Source: Winogradskyella echinorum (GTDB lineage Bacteria; Bacteroidota; Bacteroidia; Flavobacteriales; Flavobacteriaceae). Taken from it: a stretch of 64,000 bases of DNA. The notes beneath the pieces were generated by a model that made no database searches, was not told where the DNA came from, and saw nothing but the letters and a program-made list of their open reading frames with translations. Position 1 is the stretch's first letter. Every line of letters begins with the position of its first letter. Shown piece after piece: positions 35,052 to 44,420 of the stretch. Position numbers and translations under genes: made by a program. The DNA lies in assembly GCF_014297365.1 (NCBI RefSeq), contig NZ_JACOQD010000001.1, positions 868,001 to 932,000 on the forward strand, read 5' to 3'.

Positions 35052-38000
35052 TTAAAAATAAGCCTTTAGTTGAACAGTACCTGTATGAATTGTCTTTGAA
35101 GTTTCTGTTTTTCGCCCAAAATAATTAAGGTTTAAATCTAAAAATTTGGTTAGTTTCTTTTGTGCTAACAAACTCCACGTAAAGTTTTTTCCTGGCTGAA
35201 GCCCTTCTAGCATTTGATATGCTACAGGTGTATTAGGATTGCCTTCGTAGGTGTTTTCAAAAAAGTTGAACTCACCTGTTAAGGCGATTTTTTGTGCATT
35301 ATTATAAGTAAATGATACACCATAATTATTCTGAGTTAATGACTCTAAGCTATCTATGGTATTTTCTTTTGAAGTGAATTGATAAAACACATCAAACTGT
35401 GCGTTTTCATTAAATAGATAAGATAATTTTGGTTGAAATCTAGTTTCATCAATGTTATAATTTCTGTTAGCAAAGTTTTCACTTAAGCTTTTATCACTCC
35501 CAAAACTAGCTAAGGCATTTGCTAACCAATTAACTGCAAACTTATGATTAAAATTAAGTTGGTGATTGGTTAATTTATTTTCTTGAAAACCAATTGAGAG
35601 AAGATTACGACTGGTGTTTGTTAAAAAGGTGTAGGATGTTGTGTAGCCTTGTTTTCCTCTATTAAAAAATAGTACATTACGTACACTATTATTTAGTGCT
35701 AATTGATTTTCTTCATCGTCATTAAATGGGTTAAGATTAAAATTATTACCCTCGCGTTTAATCTTTCTATCAATTAAATATGATGTTTGATTATAGAAAT
35801 GCGAAAAGAACTTTTTAGTCTTGTTTTCTGAGGTACTCCATTGCTGTGGATTAATCGTCAACGTTTGGCTTAATCGATTTTGATGTGTACGCACAAAAAT
35901 CTGATTTGGTAAAAGCACTCTTATATAATTACCTTGATCTGCAAATTGAGCTATTTCAAATTCGTTAAGCTCTTGTATACTGTTTTCGTTATAATCAATC
36001 CATGTATATGCTCCTTGTCCGGCTTCTACCTCAACATACGTAAAATCTTGTTGTGGTAAGGTCCCAGAATTGGTTTCAAAATTAGTATTCCATAGGATGA
36101 GATTATTAAATAATTTCTGATTGTAACTTAACCTGCTATTTAAACTTTGCTCATCTTGTAATGTTTCGTCCTCAGATTTTAAATCTCTGTAGTTAACAAA
36201 TAATTGAAGATTGGTGTTTTTATTTTGAATCAGTCGTGATTTTAAATAATATGTGTTTGAGCTATTTACACGTTTTATTGTATTAGCTCTTAAACTATCA
36301 TTAAACCGTTTGATATAACCAACTTCTGTAAATACTTTGGTGCTATCTCCTATACCAACAAAAGCCTCATAAGCTTTAAATTTTTGACTTAAAGGTGTTA
36401 AAGAATCGGTTGCTATTGCACGTTGTTCATTATCTTCAGTTGTAAATTTTACACCAGCCCATTTATTGTTTTTACCATAAACTAGGCGATTAAAAGATCG
36501 TAAAAATGTTGAACGATTTATAGTGCTTTTACTATCTAAAAAACTTGAATTAGAAAAAATACTAAAATTACCTAATCGCAGGTTTGTAGACACATTATGT
36601 CTATTTCCATTAAAATCTTCAGAATAATTAAGATGTTCAAAATTGTAAGTTGCTGTTCCTTTTTTTAAATGCGATAATTGCAAACCAGAAGTTAATAGCA
36701 ACTGGTCGCCAAAATTGAGATTCATTTGATTGGTTTGTTGTGTATCTAGATTCCAATCGCGATTAAATTCTGCTCTATATAAACGTTGAATGGTTCTAAA
36801 ATTTTCTTGAATAAAATCGGCATCTACTAATGCAGATAAATTCCATAAGCTGTCCGATTTAATTAGGTTTTGTTTTAACGTTAATTTTCCTGCAAAACCG
36901 TCATTGTCATCATCATCAATATTTGAAAATAGGTTAGCATCATTTTTGCTTCCTGCCAATTCAAAAAACAGGTTTGTTTTTTCAGTTGGTTTATAACGAC
37001 CATTTAGTACTGCTATTTGCAATCGTTCTGGAGCAACTAATTGTGTAATTGGTTCGTAGTTTCCTTGAGGCACGCCAGCAATTGGTGCTACATATTCAAA
37101 AATGTTTGAAACCGCATTATCATTACTCAACACATAATTTCCTTGATTTGTACCAACCAGCGTAAAACGCACACTAAATAAATCATCTTCTGGGTTTTGG
37201 GAAAACACAAAAATTTCTTCTGCTCCTAAAATTTCTTTTCGATATAAAATTCGGTTTTCAGAATACGACTCTGCAGTTGCAGATGGGGCAACCATTAAAC
37301 TCGTATCGTCACCAGCATCTGCCAAAATCTGAGTCTGCTCGGTAGATAAATTTTGTTGCAATGGTTGGTTTTTTGCATCACTTTCAGAATACACAGAAAC
37401 ATTTAAGTTTAATTTTTCTGTGTTATAACTTCCTCCACCAAAAATTGTAAATCGAGAATAATTACGCTCACTAAATTGGTAATCTATAGTAATTCGCATT
37501 TCGGAAGTAATAGGAAATGTGGAGTTAAATATAATTTCACCTGCGTTATAATCTATGATGTAATCATTATTCTCACCACGCTCTAAAGGCACACCATTTA
37601 CATAAACAGTTTCACTACCAGAAACGATGAGTACAAACAATTCGTTATTCGGACCTCGTAATTTGTAGGGTCCTTGATTACCTTCTTGTGCTGTAAATTG
37701 AGTGGTTGTAAACTGACCTCTTACCAAAGCACCAGATGCAAAAACAGACATTTTTTCGCTTAATTTAGCATTAACCGAAAGCCCTTGCACACGTTTAGAA
37801 AAATTAGCGAAGTAACTATTAGTGTTGACTAGATCTATATCACCAGCTCTTATATTCCAATCGTCACTAAATAGTTCAATAAATACTTGATCAAACTCAT
37901 CTAATCGTTGAGAATAGCCACTTTCTTGCAAGGGAATATTAGCATCTTGTATAGAGGCTCTTAGCGAAACCTTATCGCTTAACTTACCTGAAATTTGTAA

Positions 38001-38480
38001 ATCTAATTCGCTATTTAAAACCGAGTTTTGATTATTGCCTATTGTGACTCCTCTAGAGATGCTTCCTGATGTGGTTAAACCATCAAAAGGTGTAAATGTA
38101 TTTTGTTTGTTTGAGTTTTCGAGTTTATACAATTGCTGCAATTCTGTTGATGATCTATTAACAATAACCTTATCATCTAACTGTTTGTATACTTTGGTTA
38201 AAAAATTAGGGTAGCGTAAATATTCAATTTTTATAGTATCAATTTCTATTGGTTGCTTAAAACGTAAAAGTGCTTTTGCAAAATCAACAGTATATAATGT
38301 AGAGTCTATAACCTTATTATCTTTGGTTTTAACAACAAATCTAAATGGATTAATACTTACAGAATCAATTGTAATAGAATCTTTAACAACTACTTTTTTG
38401 TGTCTAATATTACTATGCTGCTTTTGAGAAAAGCCCAAAAAGGAACATATAAATAATAGAAAAAGTAGTGTATTTTTCAT
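35052..38480 (-). CDS. Very large outer-membrane beta-barrel protein of unknown function
   Basis: A 1142-residue protein. The Sec signal peptide ends LGFSQ. An N-terminal domain of about 120 residues follows (KKVVVKDSITIDSVSINPFRFVVK), then GLTTSGSISRGVTIGNNQNSVLNSELDLQISGKLSDKVSLRASIQDANIPL. Long runs of alternating strands end in phenylalanine (QLKAYF). I see no TonB box or plug domain, so it is not an ordinary TonB receptor. Its length suggests a barrel of 30 or more strands. Homologues occur across Bacteroidota, to my knowledge without an assigned role. It is a single-gene unit next to divergent xth. Confidence 0.8.
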   Translation of the reverse strand: MKNTLLFLLFICSFLGFSQKQHSNIRHKKVVVKDSITIDSVSINPFRFVVKTKDNKVIDSTLYTVDFAKALLRFKQPIEIDTIKIEYLRYPNFLTKVYKQLDDKVIVNRSSTELQQLYKLENSNKQNTFTPFDGLTTSGSISRGVTIGNNQNSVLNSELDLQISGKLSDKVSLRASIQDANIPLQESGYSQRLDEFDQVFIELFSDDWNIRAGDIDLVNTNSYFANFSKRVQGLSVNAKLSEKMSVFASGALVRGQFTTTQFTAQEGNQGPYKLRGPNNELFVLIVSGSETVYVNGVPLERGENNDYIIDYNAGEIIFNSTFPITSEMRITIDYQFSERNYSRFTIFGGGSYNTEKLNLNVSVYSESDAKNQPLQQNLSTEQTQILADAGDDTSLMVAPSATAESYSENRILYRKEILGAEEIFVFSQNPEDDLFSVRFTLVGTNQGNYVLSNDNAVSNIFEYVAPIAGVPQGNYEPITQLVAPERLQIAVLNGRYKPTEKTNLFFELAGSKNDANLFSNIDDDDNDGFAGKLTLKQNLIKSDSLWNLSALVDADFIQENFRTIQRLYRAEFNRDWNLDTQQTNQMNLNFGDQLLLTSGLQLSHLKKGTATYNFEHLNYSEDFNGNRHNVSTNLRLGNFSIFSNSSFLDSKSTINRSTFLRSFNRLVYGKNNKWAGVKFTTEDNEQRAIATDSLTPLSQKFKAYEAFVGIGDSTKVFTEVGYIKRFNDSLRANTIKRVNSSNTYYLKSRLIQNKNTNLQLFVNYRDLKSEDETLQDEQSLNSRLSYNQKLFNNLILWNTNFETNSGTLPQQDFTYVEVEAGQGAYTWIDYNENSIQELNEFEIAQFADQGNYIRVLLPNQIFVRTHQNRLSQTLTINPQQWSTSENKTKKFFSHFYNQTSYLIDRKIKREGNNFNLNPFNDDEENQLALNNSVRNVLFFNRGKQGYTTSYTFLTNTSRNLLSIGFQENKLTNHQLNFNHKFAVNWLANALASFGSDKSLSENFANRNYNIDETRFQPKLSYLFNENAQFDVFYQFTSKENTIDSLESLTQNNYGVSFTYNNAQKIALTGEFNFFENTYEGNPNTPVAYQMLEGLQPGKNFTWSLLAQKKLTKFLDLNLNYFGRKTETSKTIHTGTVQLKAYF

Positions 38481-38681
38481 CTGATGATTTTTATTTTTTT
38501 AAATCGAACAGATGGAACATCCATAATATAATTGGATATAAAATTCAAAATTTTTACTTGATGTTTCATGTAGAATAATAACTGTTTTAAGCTTTAAATA
38601 TTTTATCGTTAAAAGCAGTATAAAATTATAGTGTAAAAGTACAGTATTATTTAATTTAGCAGTTAATCCGAAAATGACGAT

Positions 38682-39443
38682 ATGAAAATTGTTTCTTACA
38701 ACGTAAATGGTATTAGAGCCGCTATAAACAAAGGGTTTATTGATTGGTTAAAAGCTACAAATCCCGATGTAATTTGTCTTCAAGAAATTAAAGCTATGGA
38801 AGCGCAACTAGACCTTAGTTTGTTTACTGAAGCCGGTTACAAATACAATTATTGGTTTAGTGCTCAAAAAAAAGGTTATAGTGGAGTTGCCATTTTGTGT
38901 AAAACAGAACCTAATCATATAGAATTTGGTACAGGCATAGAATCTATGGATTTTGAAGGTAGAAACCTAAGAGTAGATTACAATGATGTTTCTATTATGA
39001 GTATGTATTTACCTTCTGGAACAAATGATGCTAGATTGTCTCATAAGTTTGAATATATGGATTTAATCCACGATTATCTTAACAACTTGCAAAAGGAAAA
39101 ACCAAACTTAGTCGTTTGTGGTGATTATAATATTTGTCATGAAGCGATAGATATTCATAATCCGAAAATGAAAGGAGTATCAGGGTTTTTACCAGAAGAA
39201 CGCGAATGGCTAGGTAATTTTATAGATAGCGGATTTATTGATAGTTTCAGATATTTACATCCAGAAAAACAAGAATTCTCTTGGTGGAGTTACAGAGCAA
39301 ACTCTAGAGCAAACAATAAAGGTTGGCGATTAGATTATGCAATGGTTAGTGAACCTTTACAAGAAAAAATAAAACGAAGCGTTATACTCACTGAAGCTGT
39401 GCACAGTGATCATTGTCCAATTTTATTAGAACTCAAATTTTAA
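38682..39443 (+). CDS. xth: Exodeoxyribonuclease III / AP endonuclease
   Basis: Cuts abasic sites and degrades 3' ends in base-excision repair. It has 253 residues. All the metal-dependent EEP motifs are present: VNGIRAA, CLQEIKAME (catalytic Glu), VCGDYNICHEAIDI, WRLDYAMVS and the terminal HSDHCPILLEL. The length is normal. It is followed 10 bp later by the OmpA lipoprotein gene, probably on the same transcript. Confidence 0.97.
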   Translation: MKIVSYNVNGIRAAINKGFIDWLKATNPDVICLQEIKAMEAQLDLSLFTEAGYKYNYWFSAQKKGYSGVAILCKTEPNHIEFGTGIESMDFEGRNLRVDYNDVSIMSMYLPSGTNDARLSHKFEYMDLIHDYLNNLQKEKPNLVVCGDYNICHEAIDIHNPKMKGVSGFLPEEREWLGNFIDSGFIDSFRYLHPEKQEFSWWSYRANSRANNKGWRLDYAMVSEPLQEKIKRSVILTEAVHSDHCPILLELKF

Positions 39444-39453
39444 AACCTAAATC

Positions 39454-40413
39454 ATGATTAAAAAAATTTCATTAATAGTATTATCTCTTACTATATTAAC
39501 CTCTTGTGTTTCTAAAAAAATATACACAGACCTTGAAGATAAATATGCCAATCTAAAAAAAGAAAATCGTAGTTTATCTGATGAAGTTGAAACACTTTCA
39601 AACGACAAAATCAAACTAAATAACGATTTAAACCAGCTACAATCTGCTTATGATGACGCTGTTGCACAACGCGACAAATTACAAGGTGATTATGCTGCTG
39701 CTAAATCTAATTTAGATGCTTTAAAAGCCTCTTACAAAGCTTTAGAAGAAAATAGTTCTGCTTCTATTGCTGCAAATTCTAAAAAGAATAGAGAGTTATT
39801 AGCACAACTAGAAGCAAAAGAACAAGCACTTGCTACAGAAAATGAACGCCTTAATACTTTAAAGAAAGAACTAGAAAATCGTTCTCAACGTGTTGCAGAA
39901 TTAGAAAATGTTATTGCTGCAAAAGATGCCAACATGAGAGCGTTAAAAAATGCTATTTCTAAAGCCTTAACTAACTTTGAAGGTAAAGGTTTAACTGTTG
40001 AACAGCGCGATGGAAAAGTGTATGTGTCAATGGAAAATAAATTGTTATTTCAGTCTGGAAGTTGGTCTGTTGGATCAGAAGGCCGTAAAGCGGTGCAACA
40101 ACTAGGAAGTGTCCTTGCTGAAAATCCGGATATTGCCATTTTAATTGAAGGACATACAGATAACGATCCTTACACAGGTAATGGACAACTAAGTGGTAAT
40201 TGGGATTTATCTACAAAACGAGCTACAGCCATTGTAAATATTCTTAGAGAAAATAATTCTATAAATCCTGAAAATTTAACTGCTGCTGGTCGTGGAGAAT
40301 ATGCACCAATAGCATCTAATAATACAGTAGAAGGTAAAGCAAAAAATAGACGTATTGAGGTGATATTAACGCCTAAATTAGATGAAATTTCTAAGTTGTT
40401 AAATGATATTTAA
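39454..40413 (+). CDS. OmpA-family lipoprotein with coiled coil
   Basis: 319 residues. The lipoprotein signal ends ILTSC (cysteine 18). A coiled coil covers about residues 25-165 with heptad-like KLNNDLNQLQSAYDDAV and LENRSQRVAELEN. The C-terminal OmpA domain has peptidoglycan-binding signatures ILIEGHTDNDPY, LSTKRATAIVNIL and AAGRGEYAPIASN. It should tether the outer membrane to peptidoglycan. Confidence 0.93.
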   Translation: MIKKISLIVLSLTILTSCVSKKIYTDLEDKYANLKKENRSLSDEVETLSNDKIKLNNDLNQLQSAYDDAVAQRDKLQGDYAAAKSNLDALKASYKALEENSSASIAANSKKNRELLAQLEAKEQALATENERLNTLKKELENRSQRVAELENVIAAKDANMRALKNAISKALTNFEGKGLTVEQRDGKVYVSMENKLLFQSGSWSVGSEGRKAVQQLGSVLAENPDIAILIEGHTDNDPYTGNGQLSGNWDLSTKRATAIVNILRENNSINPENLTAAGRGEYAPIASNNTVEGKAKNRRIEVILTPKLDEISKLLNDI

Positions 40414-40549
40414 AAAAGTATTACACTTTTTTAAATACTTGTTTTATACTTTTTTACAGTATTTATATTTTAATTACGATTAGCAGGGAAGAATCCGCAG
40501 TTTACTTAAAACTTATATAGGTAATTGTGTGACACTGCTTTTCGTTTTT

Positions 40550-41338
40550 TTATTGTATTTGCTTTACCGCTTCCAACTCTACTTTCAACTCCTGAAACAG
40601 CATCATAATACTACTTAGTTTCAATTCCTTTTCATCGTATTCTTGGGTGTTGATGCAACACGTAAATTCCCAAAGTTCCAAAATATTTTCACGCTTAACT
40701 AAATATGGTTGATAAGACTTATTATCAGAACTTAACAATAAACTTGTAGTGTCTCCTTCAGGAATATAAACCCGCTTATAAACCAAACCATCATCTTTAG
40801 TTAAGATAATATAAGTGCGCCCATTTCTTACATCAACAATGTCTTCCATAAATTTTGCCACTATAAAGGCACCATCTTTTACAGGTAACATAGAATCTCC
40901 TTTTATAGGAAACGCTCTATGTGTACCAGTTGGTAGAAAGGGTAGTTTTATTTTTTGAAGCTGCTCTATATATTCCGGATCATCGTAACCAGATAAATAC
41001 CCAGCAGAAGCTTTAGCTGGTACAATTTCTATTAAATCTTCATTATCTTCATTAACAGTTACAGGGAAAAGTACGCGCTTATTCCCTACTTCTATAAACG
41101 AGGTGTCTTTTGCTTTTCGTAAATCTTTTCTAACCAAAATATCAATAGGAATATCAAAATAATTAGATAAATCTATAAGACGCTCAATTGGTGGTTCACT
41201 TCTTCCTTCTTCGTAAGATCCAACGACAGAACGTGTCCAATTAAGTTCGTCTGCAAAACGCTCTTGCGATATTTTCTTTAAAGATCTGAGGTGCTTTATA
41301 TTAGCTTGTATAGGTTTCAATGAAATTAATTTTAACAA
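40550..41338 (-). CDS. LexA-like XRE/S24 repressor of the DnaE-DinB-SRAP operon
   Basis: A 262-residue regulator. The N-terminal helix-turn-helix is NIKHLRSLKKISQERFADELNWTRSVVGSYEEGRSEP. The C-terminal S24 protease-like domain has an Ala-Gly cleavage bond at 112-113 (KASAGY), the Ser nucleophile at 149 (IKGDSMLP) and Lys at 188 (VYKRV). These are spaced as in LexA and phage CI. It should self-cleave on RecA filaments and so release its operon (inference). Only TTG starts are available: 41338, or 41320 which trims six residues. It is divergent from dnaE. Confidence 0.9.
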   Translation of the reverse strand: MLKLISLKPIQANIKHLRSLKKISQERFADELNWTRSVVGSYEEGRSEPPIERLIDLSNYFDIPIDILVRKDLRKAKDTSFIEVGNKRVLFPVTVNEDNEDLIEIVPAKASAGYLSGYDDPEYIEQLQKIKLPFLPTGTHRAFPIKGDSMLPVKDGAFIVAKFMEDIVDVRNGRTYIILTKDDGLVYKRVYIPEGDTTSLLLSSDNKSYQPYLVKRENILELWEFTCCINTQEYDEKELKLSSIMMLFQELKVELEAVKQIQ

Positions 41339-41341
41339 TAT

Positions 41342-41388
41342 TTACTACAAATGTAAGCAATTAAAACTACATATAGTAGCTAATTTTG
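41342..41388. promoter_or_regulatory. Divergent promoter and operator of the mutagenesis cassette
   Basis: Leftward -7 element: TACATTTG, complement of 41348-41355. Rightward -7 element: TAATTTTG at 41381-41388. Both match TAnnTTTG perfectly. Two palindromes lie here: TTAC-N7-GTAA at 41342-41356, covering the leftward -7 element, and CTAC-ATATA-GTAG at 41367-41379, directly upstream of the rightward one. Both contain ACTACA, and the two ACTACA copies are 22 bp apart (two helical turns). They are the obvious binding sites for the S24 regulator. Confidence 0.6.
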
Positions 41389-41396
41389 TTAATCCT

Positions 41397-44300
41397 ATGT
41401 ATTTAAATTGTCACACATATTACAGCCTTCGCTATGGTACTATAAAACCAGAGCAATTGCTTGCCATTGCTTCAGAAAATGGTGTGCAAACTTTAGCACT
41501 AACGGATATTAATACAACCTCAGCATGCTTAGATGTTGTGCGTCTATCAGAAAAGTACAAGATAAAACCTGTTCTTGGTGTTGACTTTAGAAACAAAGCA
41601 CAGCAAGAATTTATTCTCATTGCCAAAAACAATTACGGATTTGAAAATATAAATAGTTACCTATCTACATTTCTTCATAATAACGATTTAAAAATTCCTG
41701 AGCGACCAGATGTTATTTTAAATGATTGTTTTGTTATTTACCCTTATCAAAAAGGGAAAGATTTCAAATTAAAACCCAATGAATTTTTAGGCATTTCTCC
41801 AAAAGACCTCAACCATTTAAAATTTTCAAAATGGAATCGATTTAGAGAAAAATTAGTAGTACTAAAAACGGTCTCATTTCAAAATAAAAAAGGGTTTAAC
41901 ACACATCGCTTATTACGTGCTATTGATAATAACACCCTGTTAAGCAAACTGTCAAAATCTGAAGAAGGGTATGAAGATGACATAATGTTACCATATAACC
42001 AACTGTGCGAAACGTATTCTGATTTTCCAAAACTTATAAATAATACTGAGCAACTCTTAGACCATTGCTCTATAGACTTTGACTTTAAAAACATTCAACC
42101 TAAAAACCAGAAATGCTTAACCGAAAACGAAACTTCGGACTATCAATTGTTAGAAAAATTAACCTATGATGGTATCAATTATCGCTACGGCGAAAATGTT
42201 GAAGAGAAAATCTATAAGCGTATTGAAAAAGAACTAGATATTATTAAACAAAAAAACTTTGTATCCTACTTTTTAATCAATTGGAAAATTTTAGAATATG
42301 CACGTAGTAAAGATTATTACTACGTAGGTCGTGGTAGTGGTGCTAATAGCATTATTGCTTACTTACTGAGAATTACTGATGTAGACCCAATAGAACTCGA
42401 TTTATATTTTGAACGCTTTATTAATCTATTTCGTCAAAATCCACCAGATTTTGATATTGATTTCTCATGGAAAGATAGAGATGATATCACCAAGTTTATC
42501 TTTAAAACCTTTAAGCATACAGCACTCATCACAGTTTATAACACCTTTAAGTTTAAAGCATCTGTACGCGAATTGGGTAAAGTATTTGGTTTGCCTAAAT
42601 CTGAAATAGATCTGCTAACTAAAGGTAAGTTTAATGTGCAACAGCTAGATAGACTCTCGCAACTTGTGCTTAAGTACAGCCAATATATTGAAGGTTTTCC
42701 TAACTATTTAGGGATTCATGCAGGTGGTATTTTAATTTCCGAGAAACCCATTCATTATTACTGTGCCACATTTATGCCTCCAAAAGGATTTGCAACAACA
42801 CAGTTTGATATGGTGGTTGCAGAAGATATTGGCTTATATAAATTCGACATTTTAAGTCAACGTGGTTTAGGAAAAATTAAAGATACTGTAGATATCATTA
42901 ATAAAAACTATACTAACCAGCTACCAGTCGATATTCATAATATTAAGCGTTTTAAGGAAGATGAACGTATAAAAGACCTGTTAAGAAATGCAAAAGCGAT
43001 TGGCTGCTTCTATGTAGAATCTCCTGCTATGCGTATGTTATTAAAAAAACTTCAGGTAGATAACTATCTAGGTTTAGTAGCAGCAAGTTCTGTTATTAGA
43101 CCAGGTGTTGCTAAAAGTGGTATGATGCGTCAGTATATTTTGCGTTATCGTTATCCCGAAAGACGTAAAGAAGCACACCCTGTGTTACAGCGTATTATGC
43201 CAGAAACTTATGGTGTTATGGTATACCAAGAAGATGTGATTAAGGTGGCACACTATTTTGGCGGACTCACACTTGGCGAAGCAGACATGTTACGTCGAGG
43301 TATGTCTGGCAAGTTTAGATCTCGCGAAGAGTTTTTAAAAGTAAAACAACAATTTTTTGATAATTGTAAAAAAGATGGAAAACCTTTTGATTTGGTTGCA
43401 GAAATATGGAGACAGATTGAAAGTTTCGCTGGCTATGCCTTCGCAAAAGGACACTCTGCATCTTATGCTGTAGAGAGCTATCAAAGCTTATTTTTAAAAG
43501 CGTATTACCCATTGGAATATATGACTGCTACCATTAATAATTTTGGCGGCTTTTATAGCACAGAACTCTATATCCATGAAGCCAGAATGCATAATGGCAT
43601 TATTGAAGCGCCTTGTATTAATAACTCATATAATCATGCAATAATTAAAGGTAAAACCATTTATCTAGGTTTTATGTTTTTACAATCTTTTGAGTCTAAT
43701 ACCACGCAACGTATTCTTAATGAGCGTAACAATAATGGTGCTTTTAAATCGCTAGATGACTTTATAGAACGTGTACCAATATCTATTGAGCAAATTTCAA
43801 TTCTTATAAAAATTAATGCCTTTCGTTTTACCTTAATTAATAAACGTGAACTACTATGGGAAGCGCATTTAAAAATTAGTAAAACTGTAGTTTTAGAGGA
43901 TATAGTAACCTTATTTAAAACAGAGCGTATTAATTATAATACACCAGAGTTGCCAAGCACAGCTTTAGAAAATGCATTCGATGAGATTGAATTATTAGGC
44001 TTTCCGTTATGCAATCCGTTTCATTTATTAGAAAAAGAATCTACTAGCCAATTACGCGCAAAGCATTTAGCACAATTAAAAGGGAAATATATAAAAATTG
44101 AAGGGTACCTAATTACAACTAAGCCTACTAGTACCTCTAATGGCAAACGCATGTATTTCGGAACATTTTTAGATCGCGATGGTGACTTTTTAGACACAGT
44201 ACACTTCCCTCCTATTGCTGCTAAATATCCATTTAGAGGAAAAGGTATTTATGAAATTACAGGTAAAGTAATGGTAGAGTTTGATTGTGTTAGTATAGAA

Positions 44301-44417
44301 GTTTCAAAATTTGAAAGATTAGCAATTATCGAAGACCCTCGTTATTCCATAAAATCCTTAAATCCAACATTTCAGAAGAAAAGAAGTTTTAATGATCTTA
44401 AAAAGACGCATGTATAA
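41397..44417 (+). CDS. Error-prone-type DNA polymerase III alpha subunit (short DnaE)
   Basis: A 1006-residue C-family polymerase, shorter than the replicative DnaE of about 1150-1450 residues. The PHP domain is N-terminal. The catalytic aspartates are in PPDFDIDFSW (Asp 353 and 355), with YVGRGSGANSIIAYLLR before them and LYKFDILSQRGLGKI after. HhH and OB domains close the protein (KYIKIEGYLITTKPTS). The tau-binding tail is missing. PHP metal ligands are degraded: HTY at 6-8 and TDIN at 36-39 replace the usual HxH and TDHG forms. It heads the operon and is probably a translesion enzyme of DnaE2 type. Confidence 0.9.
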   Translation: MYLNCHTYYSLRYGTIKPEQLLAIASENGVQTLALTDINTTSACLDVVRLSEKYKIKPVLGVDFRNKAQQEFILIAKNNYGFENINSYLSTFLHNNDLKIPERPDVILNDCFVIYPYQKGKDFKLKPNEFLGISPKDLNHLKFSKWNRFREKLVVLKTVSFQNKKGFNTHRLLRAIDNNTLLSKLSKSEEGYEDDIMLPYNQLCETYSDFPKLINNTEQLLDHCSIDFDFKNIQPKNQKCLTENETSDYQLLEKLTYDGINYRYGENVEEKIYKRIEKELDIIKQKNFVSYFLINWKILEYARSKDYYYVGRGSGANSIIAYLLRITDVDPIELDLYFERFINLFRQNPPDFDIDFSWKDRDDITKFIFKTFKHTALITVYNTFKFKASVRELGKVFGLPKSEIDLLTKGKFNVQQLDRLSQLVLKYSQYIEGFPNYLGIHAGGILISEKPIHYYCATFMPPKGFATTQFDMVVAEDIGLYKFDILSQRGLGKIKDTVDIINKNYTNQLPVDIHNIKRFKEDERIKDLLRNAKAIGCFYVESPAMRMLLKKLQVDNYLGLVAASSVIRPGVAKSGMMRQYILRYRYPERRKEAHPVLQRIMPETYGVMVYQEDVIKVAHYFGGLTLGEADMLRRGMSGKFRSREEFLKVKQQFFDNCKKDGKPFDLVAEIWRQIESFAGYAFAKGHSASYAVESYQSLFLKAYYPLEYMTATINNFGGFYSTELYIHEARMHNGIIEAPCINNSYNHAIIKGKTIYLGFMFLQSFESNTTQRILNERNNNGAFKSLDDFIERVPISIEQISILIKINAFRFTLINKRELLWEAHLKISKTVVLEDIVTLFKTERINYNTPELPSTALENAFDEIELLGFPLCNPFHLLEKESTSQLRAKHLAQLKGKYIKIEGYLITTKPTSTSNGKRMYFGTFLDRDGDFLDTVHFPPIAAKYPFRGKGIYEITGKVMVEFDCVSIEVSKFERLAIIEDPRYSIKSLNPTFQKKRSFNDLKKTHV

Positions 44418-44420
44418 AAA

